Assembly (NCBI RefSeq): GCF_000245755.1
Contig: NZ_JH601088.1
Span: forward strand, 1,129,034-1,193,033
Length of the DNA: 64,000 bases
From: Helcococcus kunzii ATCC 51366
Lineage (GTDB): Bacteria; Bacillota; Clostridia; Tissierellales; Peptoniphilaceae
Direction: 5' to 3'
The notes under the pieces were generated by a model. That model saw only the letters and a list, made by a program, of their open reading frames with translations, was not told the DNA's origin and ran no database searches. Position 1 is the first letter of the stretch. Every line of letters begins with the position of its first letter. A program made the position numbers and the translations under genes. Positions 18,640 to 27,587 of this stretch are shown in pieces.

Positions 18640-18892
18640 AAATAATAATCAGAACAGAAGGAAAGAGTAAATTATCCTAGATGTCAGAGAGCTGTCGGTT
18701 GGTGCGAGATAGTCATTGAATATAATTGAAAATCATCCTTTATTGTTATTTTCTGAATGTAGTAAGAAGATACGCAGTGGCTTGCGTTACAAGGCCGGAC
18801 ATTGTTAGATGTCTTGAGAGCTTTTTTTAAAGAATTAAGGTGGTACCGCGATTATATCGTCCTTTATCCAGTTGGATAAAGGACTTTTTTTT
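18640..18892 (+). promoter_or_regulatory. T-box riboswitch leader, probable Val (GUA) specifier
   Basis: Conserved pieces appear in order: AGAGAGCTG with GGTTGGTGCGA (stem I), CTGAATGTAGTAAG on the 3' side of stem I, the stem II region, then the T-box AAGGTGGTACCGCG at 18838-18850 and a terminator hairpin GTCCTTTATCC/GGATAAAGGAC (18859-18884) with T8. A codon after GAAT in the specifier-loop position reads GTA (18759-18761), which fits valine and a branched-chain amino acid transporter downstream; the specifier was assigned by eye. Uncharged tRNA would stabilise the antiterminator and switch on brnQ. Unusually, about 500 nt separate the terminator from the gene. Confidence 0.88.
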
Positions 18893-18948
18893 ATGACCTA
18901 ACTTAACCTCTCAGCTAATCGATGCATCGCAATATCTGCACAACAAAA

Positions 18949-19246
18949 CAGTATAAAACATAAAAAATAATAATATACTGAATGAAAAAAAAAATTCCTC
19001 AGTATAAAATTAAAAAGTCAGAATTATACTGAAGAATTTTCGTAAAAAGCAGTATTATCTCATGAATATTAAAATTATACTGAAAAATGTTCTTTAAGCA
19101 TTCCAAAAAAGCAGTATAAAAATCTCAAATTGAAATTTATACTTAGGAAACAAACTAAAAAGTCAGTATAATTTTCGAAAATGGAAAATATGCTGATCAA
19201 AAAAATTGGGTGACAGTATAAATTTCAAAAGATTGATTTTATGCTG
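18949..19246. repeat. Phased inverted-repeat array 3 (CAGTATAAAA family, 6 units)
   Basis: CAGTATAAAA...TTATACTG units are at 18949-18980, 19000-19031, 19050-19082, 19112-19144, 19164-19195 and 19214-19246 (32-33 nt). Start-to-start distances are 51, 50, 62, 52 and 50 bp. Arms vary by transition (TATACTG or TATGCTG). The array lies between the T-box terminator and brnQ, so antiterminated transcripts would carry six tandem hairpins in the leader. Confidence 0.88.
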
Positions 19247-19385
19247 AAAATATTAGGATTGTTTTGCATTTTACTAAAAAATGTAAGGATCAATAAATGT
19301 GATACCGGGATACTGCTATCTTCAAAATAGTAAGACTACAAAATTTTATCACTTGAAATTATATAAAATAAAAAATGGAGGAATT

Positions 19386-20687
19386 ATGGAAAGGAAATTA
19401 ACAAGATCAGAATTTATAAGTTTATCAATAATGCTTTTCGGATTATTTTTCGGAGCGGGGAATTTGATTTTTCCACCAATGCTCGGATTTAATTCCGGAA
19501 ACAAGACGATAGTCAGTTTTATATTTTTTACACTTACTGCAATTATTTTTCCGGTTTTAGGTGTGATTACAGTGTCTAAAACAAATGGATTGCAAAATTT
19601 AGCAAAAAAGGTTCATCCTGCATTTGCGCTAGTTTTTACAATAGTCATTTATCTATCAATTGGACCTGGATTAGGGATACCAAGAGCGGGTGTTGTTCCA
19701 TTTGAAATGGCAATATTTCAATATTTGCCTAAAGATTTTGATGCAAATATTTCAAGATTGATATATACATTGATTTTCTTTAGCATTGCTTATTATGTTT
19801 CCCTATCACCTAATAAATTGGTTAAGAGATCTGGGAAAATACTTACTCCTATATTGATTTCATTAATACTGATTTTATTTGTAGGAATATTATTTAAAAA
19901 TCCAAATAATGTTGGTCTTCCAAAGGGTGTTTACGCAAAATCTCCCGCAATCGTTGGTTTTGTCGAAGGTTACAATACATTAGATGCAATCGCTGCGTTA
20001 AATTTTGGATTGGTAATTTCATTAACATTAAGAAAATTCAATATAAAAAACGAGAAAGAAATTGTAGGATATACCATAAAGAGCGGATTATTGGCGGGAT
20101 TCATCCTATTATTGATATACGCAATTTTAAGTTATATAGGAATGATGATCTCTGGTTCAAGTATTGAATTTGAGAATGGTGCACAAATCCTTTCATATAT
20201 AAGTGAGAGCTTATATGGACAATTTGGGGTTGCTCTTATTATTCTAATTTTCACTTTAGCATGCTTGACAACTTCTATTGGTTTAATAGTAAGTATTTCC
20301 GAATACTTTGCAACATTAACAAATAAAATAAATGAAAAGACATGGGCGTTAATAGTGACTTTATTCGCATTTATCGTTTCAAACTTTGGATTAAATGCTA
20401 TATTAAGCATAACTGTCCCAGTCTTACAAATTGTTTATCCATTCTCACTAGTAATCATAATTATGGGACTTCTACATGATAAAATCGGATTTACAAAGGC
20501 GACATATGTAGTAGCTGCAATTGTTTCATTTGCAATAGCAATCTTTACTATGTTAATAAATTTAGGACTTGAAATCCCATTCTTTACTGGTTTTATTAGT
20601 ACTTTTCCATTTTATAATGTTGGATTAAATTGGGTGATTCCAACAATTATTTCAATATTCTTCACTCAATTAATTTCAAAAAAATAA
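19386..20687 (+). CDS. brnQ: Branched-chain amino acid:cation symporter (BrnQ/LIVCS family)
   Basis: 433 residues with about 12 membrane segments. N-terminal LSIMLFGLFFGAGNLIFPP and the SIGPGLGIPRAG loop are diagnostic of BrnQ. It imports Leu, Ile and Val with Na+ or H+. The start at 19386 follows GGAGG; the frame continues 29 codons upstream without RBS. Control by the upstream T-box is inferred from orientation and from the Val specifier, but array 3 lies between them. A bidirectional terminator follows. Confidence 0.95.
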   Translation: MERKLTRSEFISLSIMLFGLFFGAGNLIFPPMLGFNSGNKTIVSFIFFTLTAIIFPVLGVITVSKTNGLQNLAKKVHPAFALVFTIVIYLSIGPGLGIPRAGVVPFEMAIFQYLPKDFDANISRLIYTLIFFSIAYYVSLSPNKLVKRSGKILTPILISLILILFVGILFKNPNNVGLPKGVYAKSPAIVGFVEGYNTLDAIAALNFGLVISLTLRKFNIKNEKEIVGYTIKSGLLAGFILLLIYAILSYIGMMISGSSIEFENGAQILSYISESLYGQFGVALIILIFTLACLTTSIGLIVSISEYFATLTNKINEKTWALIVTLFAFIVSNFGLNAILSITVPVLQIVYPFSLVIIIMGLLHDKIGFTKATYVVAAIVSFAIAIFTMLINLGLEIPFFTGFISTFPFYNVGLNWVIPTIISIFFTQLISKK

Positions 20688-20695
20688 AAAATTTA

Positions 20696-20727
20696 GGCTG
20701 CAAAAGGACTATAATCCTTTTGCAGCC
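20696..20727. terminator. Bidirectional terminator between brnQ and the antiporter gene
   Basis: GGCTGCAAAAGGA and TCCTTTTGCAGCC, 13-bp perfect stem with 6-nt loop between convergent genes. The flanking T-tracts are modest on both strands. Confidence 0.8.
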
Positions 20728-20734
20728 TTCTGTT

Positions 20735-21913
20735 TTACTTTTCTAATAATTTTTTATAAGTGTTTTCAATGCCTATTGCTCCAAGCGGCGCTGTGACAAT
20801 GATGCCTAAAACAGCCATTGACAATATTAGTTTTCCATTAGCAAGACCCATAGCAAGTGGTATGCCTCCTATCGTTGCCTGAATGGTTGCCTTTGGAATA
20901 TAAGATATCATAATAAATATCTTTTCTTTTATATTTAACTTCGTGCCTAAAAGTGAGATATAGACACCAACTATTCGCACCATTAATGTTAAAAATATGA
21001 GTAATATTCCTAAAACTCCTGAATCAAGCGTATATCTAATATCTATAGCAGCTCCAATCATTACAAATAATATAATCTCAAAACCATACCATAAACCATT
21101 CAGACTATTTTTTTGAGCTAAGATATTTTCTTCTTCACTATTTAATGAATAAAACAATCCAAAAGAAAGTACAAATAACATTTCTGAAAATGGAATGATA
21201 TTATTAATTTGATTTTTTAATCCTACAAATATTAAACTTATTGAAATTAGCATTAACAAATCAAAATATAGATTATTAGAAATCCACTTTAATATTTTGC
21301 TTATCAGTTTTCCAATAATAAATGCCAAAGCTATTGCGGAAAAAATAGAAATAAATATTGAAGCAAATGACATTACGGAGATCTGTGCATCTTTACTTAA
21401 ATTAAGTAAAATTGAGAATATAGTAAGTACAAAAACATCATCCAGTGATGCCCCTGCAAGTATCATCTGCCCTATGCCCTTTTTATTTCCATAACCACTA
21501 TCGATAACTTTTAACATACTTGGCACAACTACTGCTGGAGAGACTGCAGATAATATTGTTCCCATAATCGCAGCACTTAAAAAATCGATTTGAAAAATCC
21601 ATTTTGCAAAAAATGTGTATGCAACTATTTCAAATGTTGCAGGTAAAAAGGAAAGTAATAATGCCGGTCTACCATTCTCAAAAATTTTATTTAAATCAAG
21701 TGAAATCCCTGCTCTTAATAAAATTATGACTAAAGCCAAGATACGTAATTCTGTAGAAATGTTTAACACTGATGTATCAATCAAATTGAGTACATAAGGA
21801 CCGATTATTATACCGACAATTAACATTCCTAGTAATCTTGGTAATTTAATCTTTTCAAAGATCTTTGAAAAGATTAAACCTAATAAAAAAATAATTCCAA
21901 ATGAAAATATCAT
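20735..21913 (-). CDS. Cation:proton antiporter (CPA family, Na+/H+ exchanger type)
   Basis: 392 residues and about 12 hydrophobic segments with no C-terminal regulatory domain. The helix with LSAVSPAVVVPSM and the following GASLDDVFVL carry the Asp pair region of CPA exchangers; an early LPRLLGMLIVGIIIGP motif is also typical. It would exchange Na+ or K+ for protons. It is monocistronic, with RBS GGGGGG before the ATG. Confidence 0.85.
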   Translation of the reverse strand: MIFSFGIIFLLGLIFSKIFEKIKLPRLLGMLIVGIIIGPYVLNLIDTSVLNISTELRILALVIILLRAGISLDLNKIFENGRPALLLSFLPATFEIVAYTFFAKWIFQIDFLSAAIMGTILSAVSPAVVVPSMLKVIDSGYGNKKGIGQMILAGASLDDVFVLTIFSILLNLSKDAQISVMSFASIFISIFSAIALAFIIGKLISKILKWISNNLYFDLLMLISISLIFVGLKNQINNIIPFSEMLFVLSFGLFYSLNSEEENILAQKNSLNGLWYGFEIILFVMIGAAIDIRYTLDSGVLGILLIFLTLMVRIVGVYISLLGTKLNIKEKIFIMISYIPKATIQATIGGIPLAMGLANGKLILSMAVLGIIVTAPLGAIGIENTYKKLLEK

Positions 21914-21986
21914 ATTTCCCCCCGTATTTAATATAAAAATAACTATTTCTATATTAAACTTTTCTTAGAAAATAAGCAAAAAATCT

Positions 21987-22030
21987 CTTCAAATGTTTAA
22001 TCTGAGAAAAATTTAGATTAACATTTGAAG
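21987..22030 (-). terminator. Terminator of the thiol peroxidase gene
   Basis: CTTCAAATGTTTAATCT and AGATTAACATTTGAAG arms with an 11-nt loop; T6 tract on the minus strand beyond the left arm. Confidence 0.8.
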
Positions 22031-22049
22031 ATTATATTTCTCAAAATTA

Positions 22050-22550
22050 TTAGATAAGTTCTTTTATCTTATTGATCGCCGTATCGTAATCAACTTCGTT
22101 TGTTGATTCTTCAACATATTCAGTGTAAACAATTTTACCATCTTTATCAATGATAATTATTCCTCTTGATAAAAGTTTTAATTCATCAATTAGGAAACCA
22201 TATTTTTCACCAAATTCTCTATATTTATAGTCTGAAACTATTTCAATATTTTCAATCCCTTCTGCAGCACAGAATCTCTTTTGAGCAAATGGTAAATCCA
22301 TTGAAACTGTAATTATTTTTACATCATCACTTAACTTTGTTGCTTCTTCATTGAAGAATTTTGTTTGAATGGAACAAACACTTGTATCAATTGAAGGTAC
22401 AACAGAAATTACAATAATCTTACCTAAATCATCGCTTAAATTATATTCTGTCATATCATTTTTGGTTGCAGTAAAATCTGGTGCTATATCTCCCTCGTAT
22501 ACTTGATTACCTAATAATGTGATTTCTTTATCTTTAAATGTGTATTTCAT
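22050..22550 (-). CDS. tpx: Thiol peroxidase (Tpx, atypical 2-Cys peroxiredoxin)
   Basis: 166 residues. It reduces H2O2 and alkyl peroxides using thioredoxin. The peroxidatic Cys59 is in VPSIDTSVCSIQT and the resolving Cys94 in FAQKRFCAAEGIE, the spacing of Tpx. Start after AGGAGG. It is monocistronic and well placed in an organism exposed to host oxidants. Confidence 0.96.
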   Translation of the reverse strand: MKYTFKDKEITLLGNQVYEGDIAPDFTATKNDMTEYNLSDDLGKIIVISVVPSIDTSVCSIQTKFFNEEATKLSDDVKIITVSMDLPFAQKRFCAAEGIENIEIVSDYKYREFGEKYGFLIDELKLLSRGIIIIDKDGKIVYTEYVEESTNEVDYDTAINKIKELI

Positions 22551-22666
22551 AACGCCTCCTATATTTTATAAAATAGTCTATATTTTTTCAGCTATATTAT
22601 ATCTACCCAATATATTTAATTTTATCGATTAAATTGTTATAATATAATAAAAAACTGGAGGTAAAT

Positions 22667-23122
22667 ATGAAACTATATTTAGCAGGAGCATTATTTAATG
22701 AAGCTGAAATTGCACAAAGAACACTTGAAGGACGTATTTTAAGGGAAAACTTCCCTGAAATTGAGATATTTAATCCAATTGATCAACCATTCAATGAAAA
22801 CAAATCCAGTCTTCCTACTCCTATCGACATTTATGAAGGTGATACAAAGGCAGTTGAAGAATGTGATATTTTTATTTGCGACCTTACAAATGAGGATGCG
22901 GGTGTAATGGTTGAATTAGGTATAGCTCTTTACACAAATACTAAACTTATTATCGGTATCAATTCAGATTTAAGATTAGCGACAGCAAATAAATATGATG
23001 TGCCTACATATGGCATGAATCATTATGTTTTGGGTGCTATTTTAAAACACGGAAAATTTGTTAGAAGCTTCAATGAAGCCGTAAATGAAATCAAAGAATT
23101 TTTAGAAGAGGAAAATAAATAA
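22667..23122 (+). CDS. Nucleoside 2-deoxyribosyltransferase
   Basis: 151 residues. It exchanges the base of deoxynucleosides in purine/pyrimidine salvage. N-terminal LYLAGALFNEAE, the CDIFICDLTNEDAG segment and GVMVELGIA with the catalytic Glu are present, and the C-terminal NHYVLGAI fits. Start after GGAGG. It overlaps yccF by 1 nt (TAATG) and is preceded by TGTTATAAT, a probable extended -10. Confidence 0.93.
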   Translation: MKLYLAGALFNEAEIAQRTLEGRILRENFPEIEIFNPIDQPFNENKSSLPTPIDIYEGDTKAVEECDIFICDLTNEDAGVMVELGIALYTNTKLIIGINSDLRLATANKYDVPTYGMNHYVLGAILKHGKFVRSFNEAVNEIKEFLEEENK

Positions 23123-23487
23123 TGACATGTTTAGGTAATTTAATCTGGTTAATTTTTGGAGGATTTATAAATTTTATCTCATGGTCATTTGTAGGGATAT
23201 TGTGGTGCTTAACCATTATTGGCATCCCTATTGGGATGCAATGCTTTAAAATGGCAAATCTATCCCTTCACCCATTTGGAAGAAAAATCAATTATAAAGG
23301 AAAATTTACAGCAACCTTGATCAATATAATTTGGTTTTTCTTTGGAGGAATTGAGCTTGCATTGGTTCACTTAATCTCCGCTTGTGCTTTAGCCATTACA
23401 ATTATTGGGATACCTTTTGCTATTCAACAAGTAAAATTTGCAAGACTAGCTCTCTTACCTTTTGGTTCTGAAATAAGAAGAAAGTAA
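23122..23487 (+). CDS. YccF-domain inner membrane protein
   Basis: 121 residues with two copies of the YccF (DUF307) repeat: LIWLIFGGFINFISW...ITIIGIPIGMQCFKMANLSLHPFG and IIWFFFGGIELAL...ITIIGIPFAIQQVKFARLALLPFG. Each repeat has a hydrophobic hairpin ending in a charged PFG motif. Function is unknown. It is translationally coupled to the deoxyribosyltransferase. Confidence 0.9.
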   Translation: MTCLGNLIWLIFGGFINFISWSFVGILWCLTIIGIPIGMQCFKMANLSLHPFGRKINYKGKFTATLINIIWFFFGGIELALVHLISACALAITIIGIPFAIQQVKFARLALLPFGSEIRRK

Positions 23488-23639
23488 ATGAATTTTAATA
23501 TTAAATTGTGATGCTTTATAGAAATATTAATTAAACTTTATAGTATTTTGACTATCAAAATGATTTAATGGAACTTTTTTGATAAATAATTAAATTAGGT
23601 ATAGAATATTATCCATGAGTTATTATGGAAGGAAGATAT

Positions 23640-24980
23640 ATGAAGGATAAAAATATTTATAAAAGAGCCTTACAGATTGCGTGGCCATCGGTACTAGAAA
23701 GTTTTTTTATCGCACTTGCTGCCATGATTGATACTATCATGGTTTCAAGTTTAGGAAGTTACGCCGTTGCCGCAGTCGGGTTAACAAATCAACCAAAATT
23801 TATCGCTTTTGCAATTTTTTTCTCGATTAACACAGCAGTTTCTGCTTTAGTCGCTAGAAGAAAAGGACAAAATGACAAAAGGGGTGCAAACACTGTTTTT
23901 AGTTCAGCTTTTGTCGCGAGTATAGTTTTATGTATATTAACAACTGCATTTTTCTTATACTTCTCATCTGATATTATGAGACTTGCAGGAAGTAACAAAG
24001 ATACCCATGAAGCTGCTGTAAAATATTTTAACATTATCATTGGTGGTTTAATTTTCAATATCATTGCAATGGTTATAAATGCTGGTCAAAGAGGTAGCGG
24101 AAATACAAAAATAGCTTTTACAACAAATTTAACATCTTCAATTGTAAATGTGATTTTTAATTATCTTTTGATTGGCGGAAATTTAGGTTTCCCTGCATTA
24201 GGTATTGAAGGTGCTGCAATAGCTACTGTTTTAGGTTCAGCCGTTGCCGCTACAATGAGTGTATTCTCACTATTTCACAAATTCACTTTTATTGATATTA
24301 AATACATATTTAGAAAGAAAATATCACCTAAATTCGATGCTATTAAATCAATTTTCAATTTAAGCTCAAGTTTCTTCATAGAAAACATTGCAATGAGAGT
24401 TGGCTTTTTAGCTACAGCTATCAGCGCCGCAAATCTTGGTACTGATCCATTCGCCGCACACAATGTTGGCATGAGTCTATTAAGTATAGGTTTTTCATTT
24501 GGTGATGGGATGCAAGTAGCTGCAGTAGCACTTTCAGGTAGAGCCTTAGGTATGGGCGAAAAAGAAGAAGCATATAATTATGGTAAAGTCTCACAAAGGA
24601 TTGGACTTGGAATTTCCATTGCCCTTTCTCTAATACTATTGATATTTGGACGAGCTATTTTAGGAAACTTCTTCAAAGAAGAACATATCATAGAGATGGG
24701 ATTATTGATAAATAGATTTATTATGTTAATCCTATTATTACAAATCTCACAAATAATATATGGTGGTTGTCTAAGAGCCGGAGGTGACGTAAAATTCACA
24801 TTGTTAGTTGCAATCATCGCAGTCACAATCATTAGAACATCTGTAACTCTACTATTTACAATGGTATTTAAGCTTGGATTAGTCGGCATATGGCTAGGAG
24901 TTCTAGCAGATCAATTCTCAAGATTTGTACTATTAAGACACAGATTCCATAAAAAGAAATGGTTGGATATTGCTATATAG
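23640..24980 (+). CDS. MATE-family multidrug efflux pump
   Basis: 446 residues and 12 predicted membrane helices in two homologous halves, each starting with the AxPxxxE-type segment (ALQIAWPSVLES, then KSIFNLSSSFFIEN). IDTIMVSSLG and NAGQRGSGNTK are family motifs. It would export cationic drugs or metabolites with Na+ or H+. ATG 23640 follows GGAAGGA; an in-frame ATG 5 codons earlier overlaps that RBS and is less likely. Confidence 0.93.
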   Translation: MKDKNIYKRALQIAWPSVLESFFIALAAMIDTIMVSSLGSYAVAAVGLTNQPKFIAFAIFFSINTAVSALVARRKGQNDKRGANTVFSSAFVASIVLCILTTAFFLYFSSDIMRLAGSNKDTHEAAVKYFNIIIGGLIFNIIAMVINAGQRGSGNTKIAFTTNLTSSIVNVIFNYLLIGGNLGFPALGIEGAAIATVLGSAVAATMSVFSLFHKFTFIDIKYIFRKKISPKFDAIKSIFNLSSSFFIENIAMRVGFLATAISAANLGTDPFAAHNVGMSLLSIGFSFGDGMQVAAVALSGRALGMGEKEEAYNYGKVSQRIGLGISIALSLILLIFGRAILGNFFKEEHIIEMGLLINRFIMLILLLQISQIIYGGCLRAGGDVKFTLLVAIIAVTIIRTSVTLLFTMVFKLGLVGIWLGVLADQFSRFVLLRHRFHKKKWLDIAI

Positions 24981-25090
24981 AAAATAGTTCATTAATATTT
25001 GACAGAGTTATCTATCTAAAAGATTTGGGAGATTTAAATAATAGAGAAAATACTAAAAGAAAATATGTTGGATATAAGATTTTCAAATGC

Positions 25091-25120
25091 AAAAGAACGG
25101 CTATAATTGACCGTTCTTTT
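25091..25120 (+). terminator. Terminator after the MATE gene
   Basis: AAAAGAACGG and CCGTTCTTTT arms with a 10-nt loop and T-tract; about 110 nt after the stop. Confidence 0.8.
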
Positions 25121-25176
25121 TTCATTTTATATATTTTTATCAATGTCTGTTGATAGTCAGATTAATGAATTAAGTA

Positions 25177-25272
25177 AATTTACTTGGTTATTTTAATTTT
25201 TTGAATTTGCCAAGTAAATTATAAAAATTTACTACTTTGTAAAATAGATATTTGCAAATAACCAAGTAAATT
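25177..25272. repeat. Short phased inverted-repeat array 4 (CCAAGTAAATT family)
   Basis: A right arm AATTTACTTGG ends at 25187, and left arms CCAAGTAAATT start at 25210 and 25262, exactly 52 bp apart. Their right partners are degraded. The gap between the MATE terminator and the 3' end of the GH1 gene holds nothing else. Small and decayed, but the period matches the other arrays. Confidence 0.65.
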
Positions 25273-25314
25273 ATATAAAAATGTACAAAATAATAATTTG
25301 CATATGCCTAGAAA

Positions 25315-26691
25315 TTAAAATCCGTTATTTTCTGATAGTTTTTTGAACCATTCTCCAGATTTTTTAATTGTTCTTTTTTCTGTTTCTAGGTCTAAGGCTA
25401 CTAGTCCATATCTATTTTTATATGAATTTAGCCATGACCAGCAGTCTATAAATGTCCAAACATGGTAGCCTATACAGTTTGATCCTTCTTCAATACCTTT
25501 GTGTAGATATGTAAGATGTTCTTTGAAGAATTCAATTCTATAGTCATCTTGGATTTTTCCATCTACCATAAATTTAGCTTCATTTTCTACGCCAATGCCG
25601 TTTTCTGAAATCATCCATTCAATATTTCCATAGTTATCCCTTATATAAATTGCAATATCATAAACTACTGATGGATCTATTTCCCAACCTCTATGTGGGT
25701 TTACTCTTCTTCCTGGCATGATATATGGCTCATAATAGTTATCAGGCATGAAGATTGCATCTTCACTAATTTGATATTTTATGGCTTTTACTCTTAGTGG
25801 TTGATAGTAGTTAACTCCCAAGAAATCAATTGTATTATTTTTTATAATTTCTAAATCTTTAAAATTAGTTTCTGGAAGCATGTCATTTTGTCTTAGTAAA
25901 TCTACAAATTCTTTTTGGAATTCTCCTTTTACTGATGGATCTAAAAATGATCTAATAGCAAACATTTCAGCATATTTTGATGCTTTTATGTCACTAGGAT
26001 GTTGTGATCTTGGTATAGCAGGTGTAAGGTTTAATACAATTCCAATTTTCTTCTCTTTTTCGATTTTTCTAAATTCTTCGATTGCACGAGCACTTGCTAA
26101 TTGTGTATGATATCCAACAAGAACTGCTTTCTTTGGATCAACTTCCATAGGATAGTGGTATTGATATAGATAACCCATTTCTACGTGTACGATAGGCTCA
26201 TTAAATGTAAACCATCTATCAACAAATTCACCAAAAAGTTCAAAACATGTTTTTGCATAATTTGCGTAATGTTCTACTACTTCCCTATTTTCCCAACCGC
26301 CAATTTCTTGCAATTTTACAGGCATATCAAAATGATATAGATTCATAAAAAGAGTTATGCCTTCATCTTTTATAGCCTTGAAATAACTTTTATAAAAATC
26401 TACAGCTTTTTGATTAATTTCTCCATATCCATTTGGAAATAATCTGGACCAAGAAATAGATGTTCTGAAGGAATTATGTCCTGTTTGTTTTAGTAATTTA
26501 ACATCTTCTTTATAGTTTTTGTAAATTGTACTTGTATCCTTTGGTCCGATATTGTTATGAAATTTATATGGTTCTAGTTGAAACCATAAATCCCAAATAT
26601 TTTCTCCTTTGCCGTCACCTTCAACTCGACCTTCACTTTGTGTAGCAGATGTTGCGGATCCGAAATAAAACCCTTCTGGGAATTTTATCAT
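25315..26691 (-). CDS. Glycoside hydrolase family 1 beta-glycosidase
   Basis: 458 residues, usual length. N-terminal FPEGFYFGSATSATQSEG, acid/base Glu165 in TFNEP and nucleophile Glu363 in ISENG are intact. No signal peptide, so cytoplasmic. In the aglycone/phosphate loop (CWSWLNSYKNRYGL) the Ser and Tyr typical of 6-phospho-beta-galactosidases are present but the phosphate-binding Lys appears replaced by Asn, and the Glu typical of unphosphorylated beta-glucosidases is Ser; the substrate is therefore open. It overlaps the upstream ROK kinase gene by 4 nt. No terminator is seen; array 4 follows its stop. Confidence 0.92.
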   Translation of the reverse strand: MIKFPEGFYFGSATSATQSEGRVEGDGKGENIWDLWFQLEPYKFHNNIGPKDTSTIYKNYKEDVKLLKQTGHNSFRTSISWSRLFPNGYGEINQKAVDFYKSYFKAIKDEGITLFMNLYHFDMPVKLQEIGGWENREVVEHYANYAKTCFELFGEFVDRWFTFNEPIVHVEMGYLYQYHYPMEVDPKKAVLVGYHTQLASARAIEEFRKIEKEKKIGIVLNLTPAIPRSQHPSDIKASKYAEMFAIRSFLDPSVKGEFQKEFVDLLRQNDMLPETNFKDLEIIKNNTIDFLGVNYYQPLRVKAIKYQISEDAIFMPDNYYEPYIMPGRRVNPHRGWEIDPSVVYDIAIYIRDNYGNIEWMISENGIGVENEAKFMVDGKIQDDYRIEFFKEHLTYLHKGIEEGSNCIGYHVWTFIDCWSWLNSYKNRYGLVALDLETEKRTIKKSGEWFKKLSENNGF

Positions 26692-27587
26692 AATTGGCTC
26701 CTTTCAAAATTGTTTATTCCATTTTTTGCAGCACCTACAAGTCCAGCATCATCACCGTATTTTGCAACTTCAATAAAAATTCTATCTTTTAATCCTTCAT
26801 ATACTTTATCTTTTGTCTTTTCAATTATCATTGGAATTAAAAATTGATTTTTAGTAATTACTGAACCACCTAGATAGAATATTTCTGGTTCAATAGTTTG
26901 AAGTAGATTTGCAATTCCTCTTGAGAAATGCTCTGTCCACAGTTTAATAATTTCAACAGCAATTTCTTCATTATTGTTATATTTTTCAAAAAGTTCTTTT
27001 GTTGAAATTTCTTTTCCATATCTCTTTGTTGCTTCTAGAGAAAGAGCTGTACCAGAGCATAAACTTTCCCAAGTACCGGCATACAATTGATTGTGTTTTC
27101 TATCGTCATCTGCGATAATCATTAATCCAAATTCTCCAGCGTAAACTTTTTTACCTTCCATAAGTCTACCTTCATACACAATTCCTCCACCTAAACCAGT
27201 GCTTACAGTAATGAAAACTATAGTATCTCTATCATCGGTTATAGCTTGCGCCATCGCTGCAGCATTTGCATCATTTGTAAGATAAACTTTTCTGTTTGTT
27301 TTTTCTTCAAATAATTTTAGGAATGGTTTATTTGACCATTTTGGTAAATTTGGAGCATCAAATATTGTACCAGTCTCCTTATCTAAAGGTCCTGGAGAGC
27401 ACATGCCTACAACTTTTGCTTTATTTTCTTTATCAATTTCATTTATCATATTAGAAATTTCATTAATAATTTCTTCAAATTCTTTATCGGCAGTTTCTGT
27501 GACAGACTTATCTAATAAATTTAATTCATCATCAAATAAAGCCACTCTAGCACTTGTACCACCTATATCTACACCTATTGAGTACAT
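26688..27587 (-). CDS. ROK-family sugar kinase 1
   Basis: 299 residues. N-terminal phosphate-binding GVDIGGTSARVALFD, catalytic-region NDANAAAMAQ and the glycine-rich TVSTGLGGGIVYEGRLM mark a ROK kinase (glucose, mannose, GlcNAc or ManNAc). The usual CxCGxxGCxE zinc motif is absent (the region reads TWESLCSG). Coupled to the GH1 gene (ATGA) and overlapped by the second ROK gene. It probably phosphorylates a monosaccharide released by the glycosidases. Confidence 0.9.
   Translation of the reverse strand: MYSIGVDIGGTSARVALFDDELNLLDKSVTETADKEFEEIINEISNMINEIDKENKAKVVGMCSPGPLDKETGTIFDAPNLPKWSNKPFLKLFEEKTNRKVYLTNDANAAAMAQAITDDRDTIVFITVSTGLGGGIVYEGRLMEGKKVYAGEFGLMIIADDDRKHNQLYAGTWESLCSGTALSLEATKRYGKEISTKELFEKYNNNEEIAVEIIKLWTEHFSRGIANLLQTIEPEIFYLGGSVITKNQFLIPMIIEKTKDKVYEGLKDRIFIEVAKYGDDAGLVGAAKNGINNFERSQL

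Noticed and set aside
24959..25153. Small gene after the MATE pump
   Set aside because: The frame starts inside the MATE gene, lacks an RBS and runs through its terminator.
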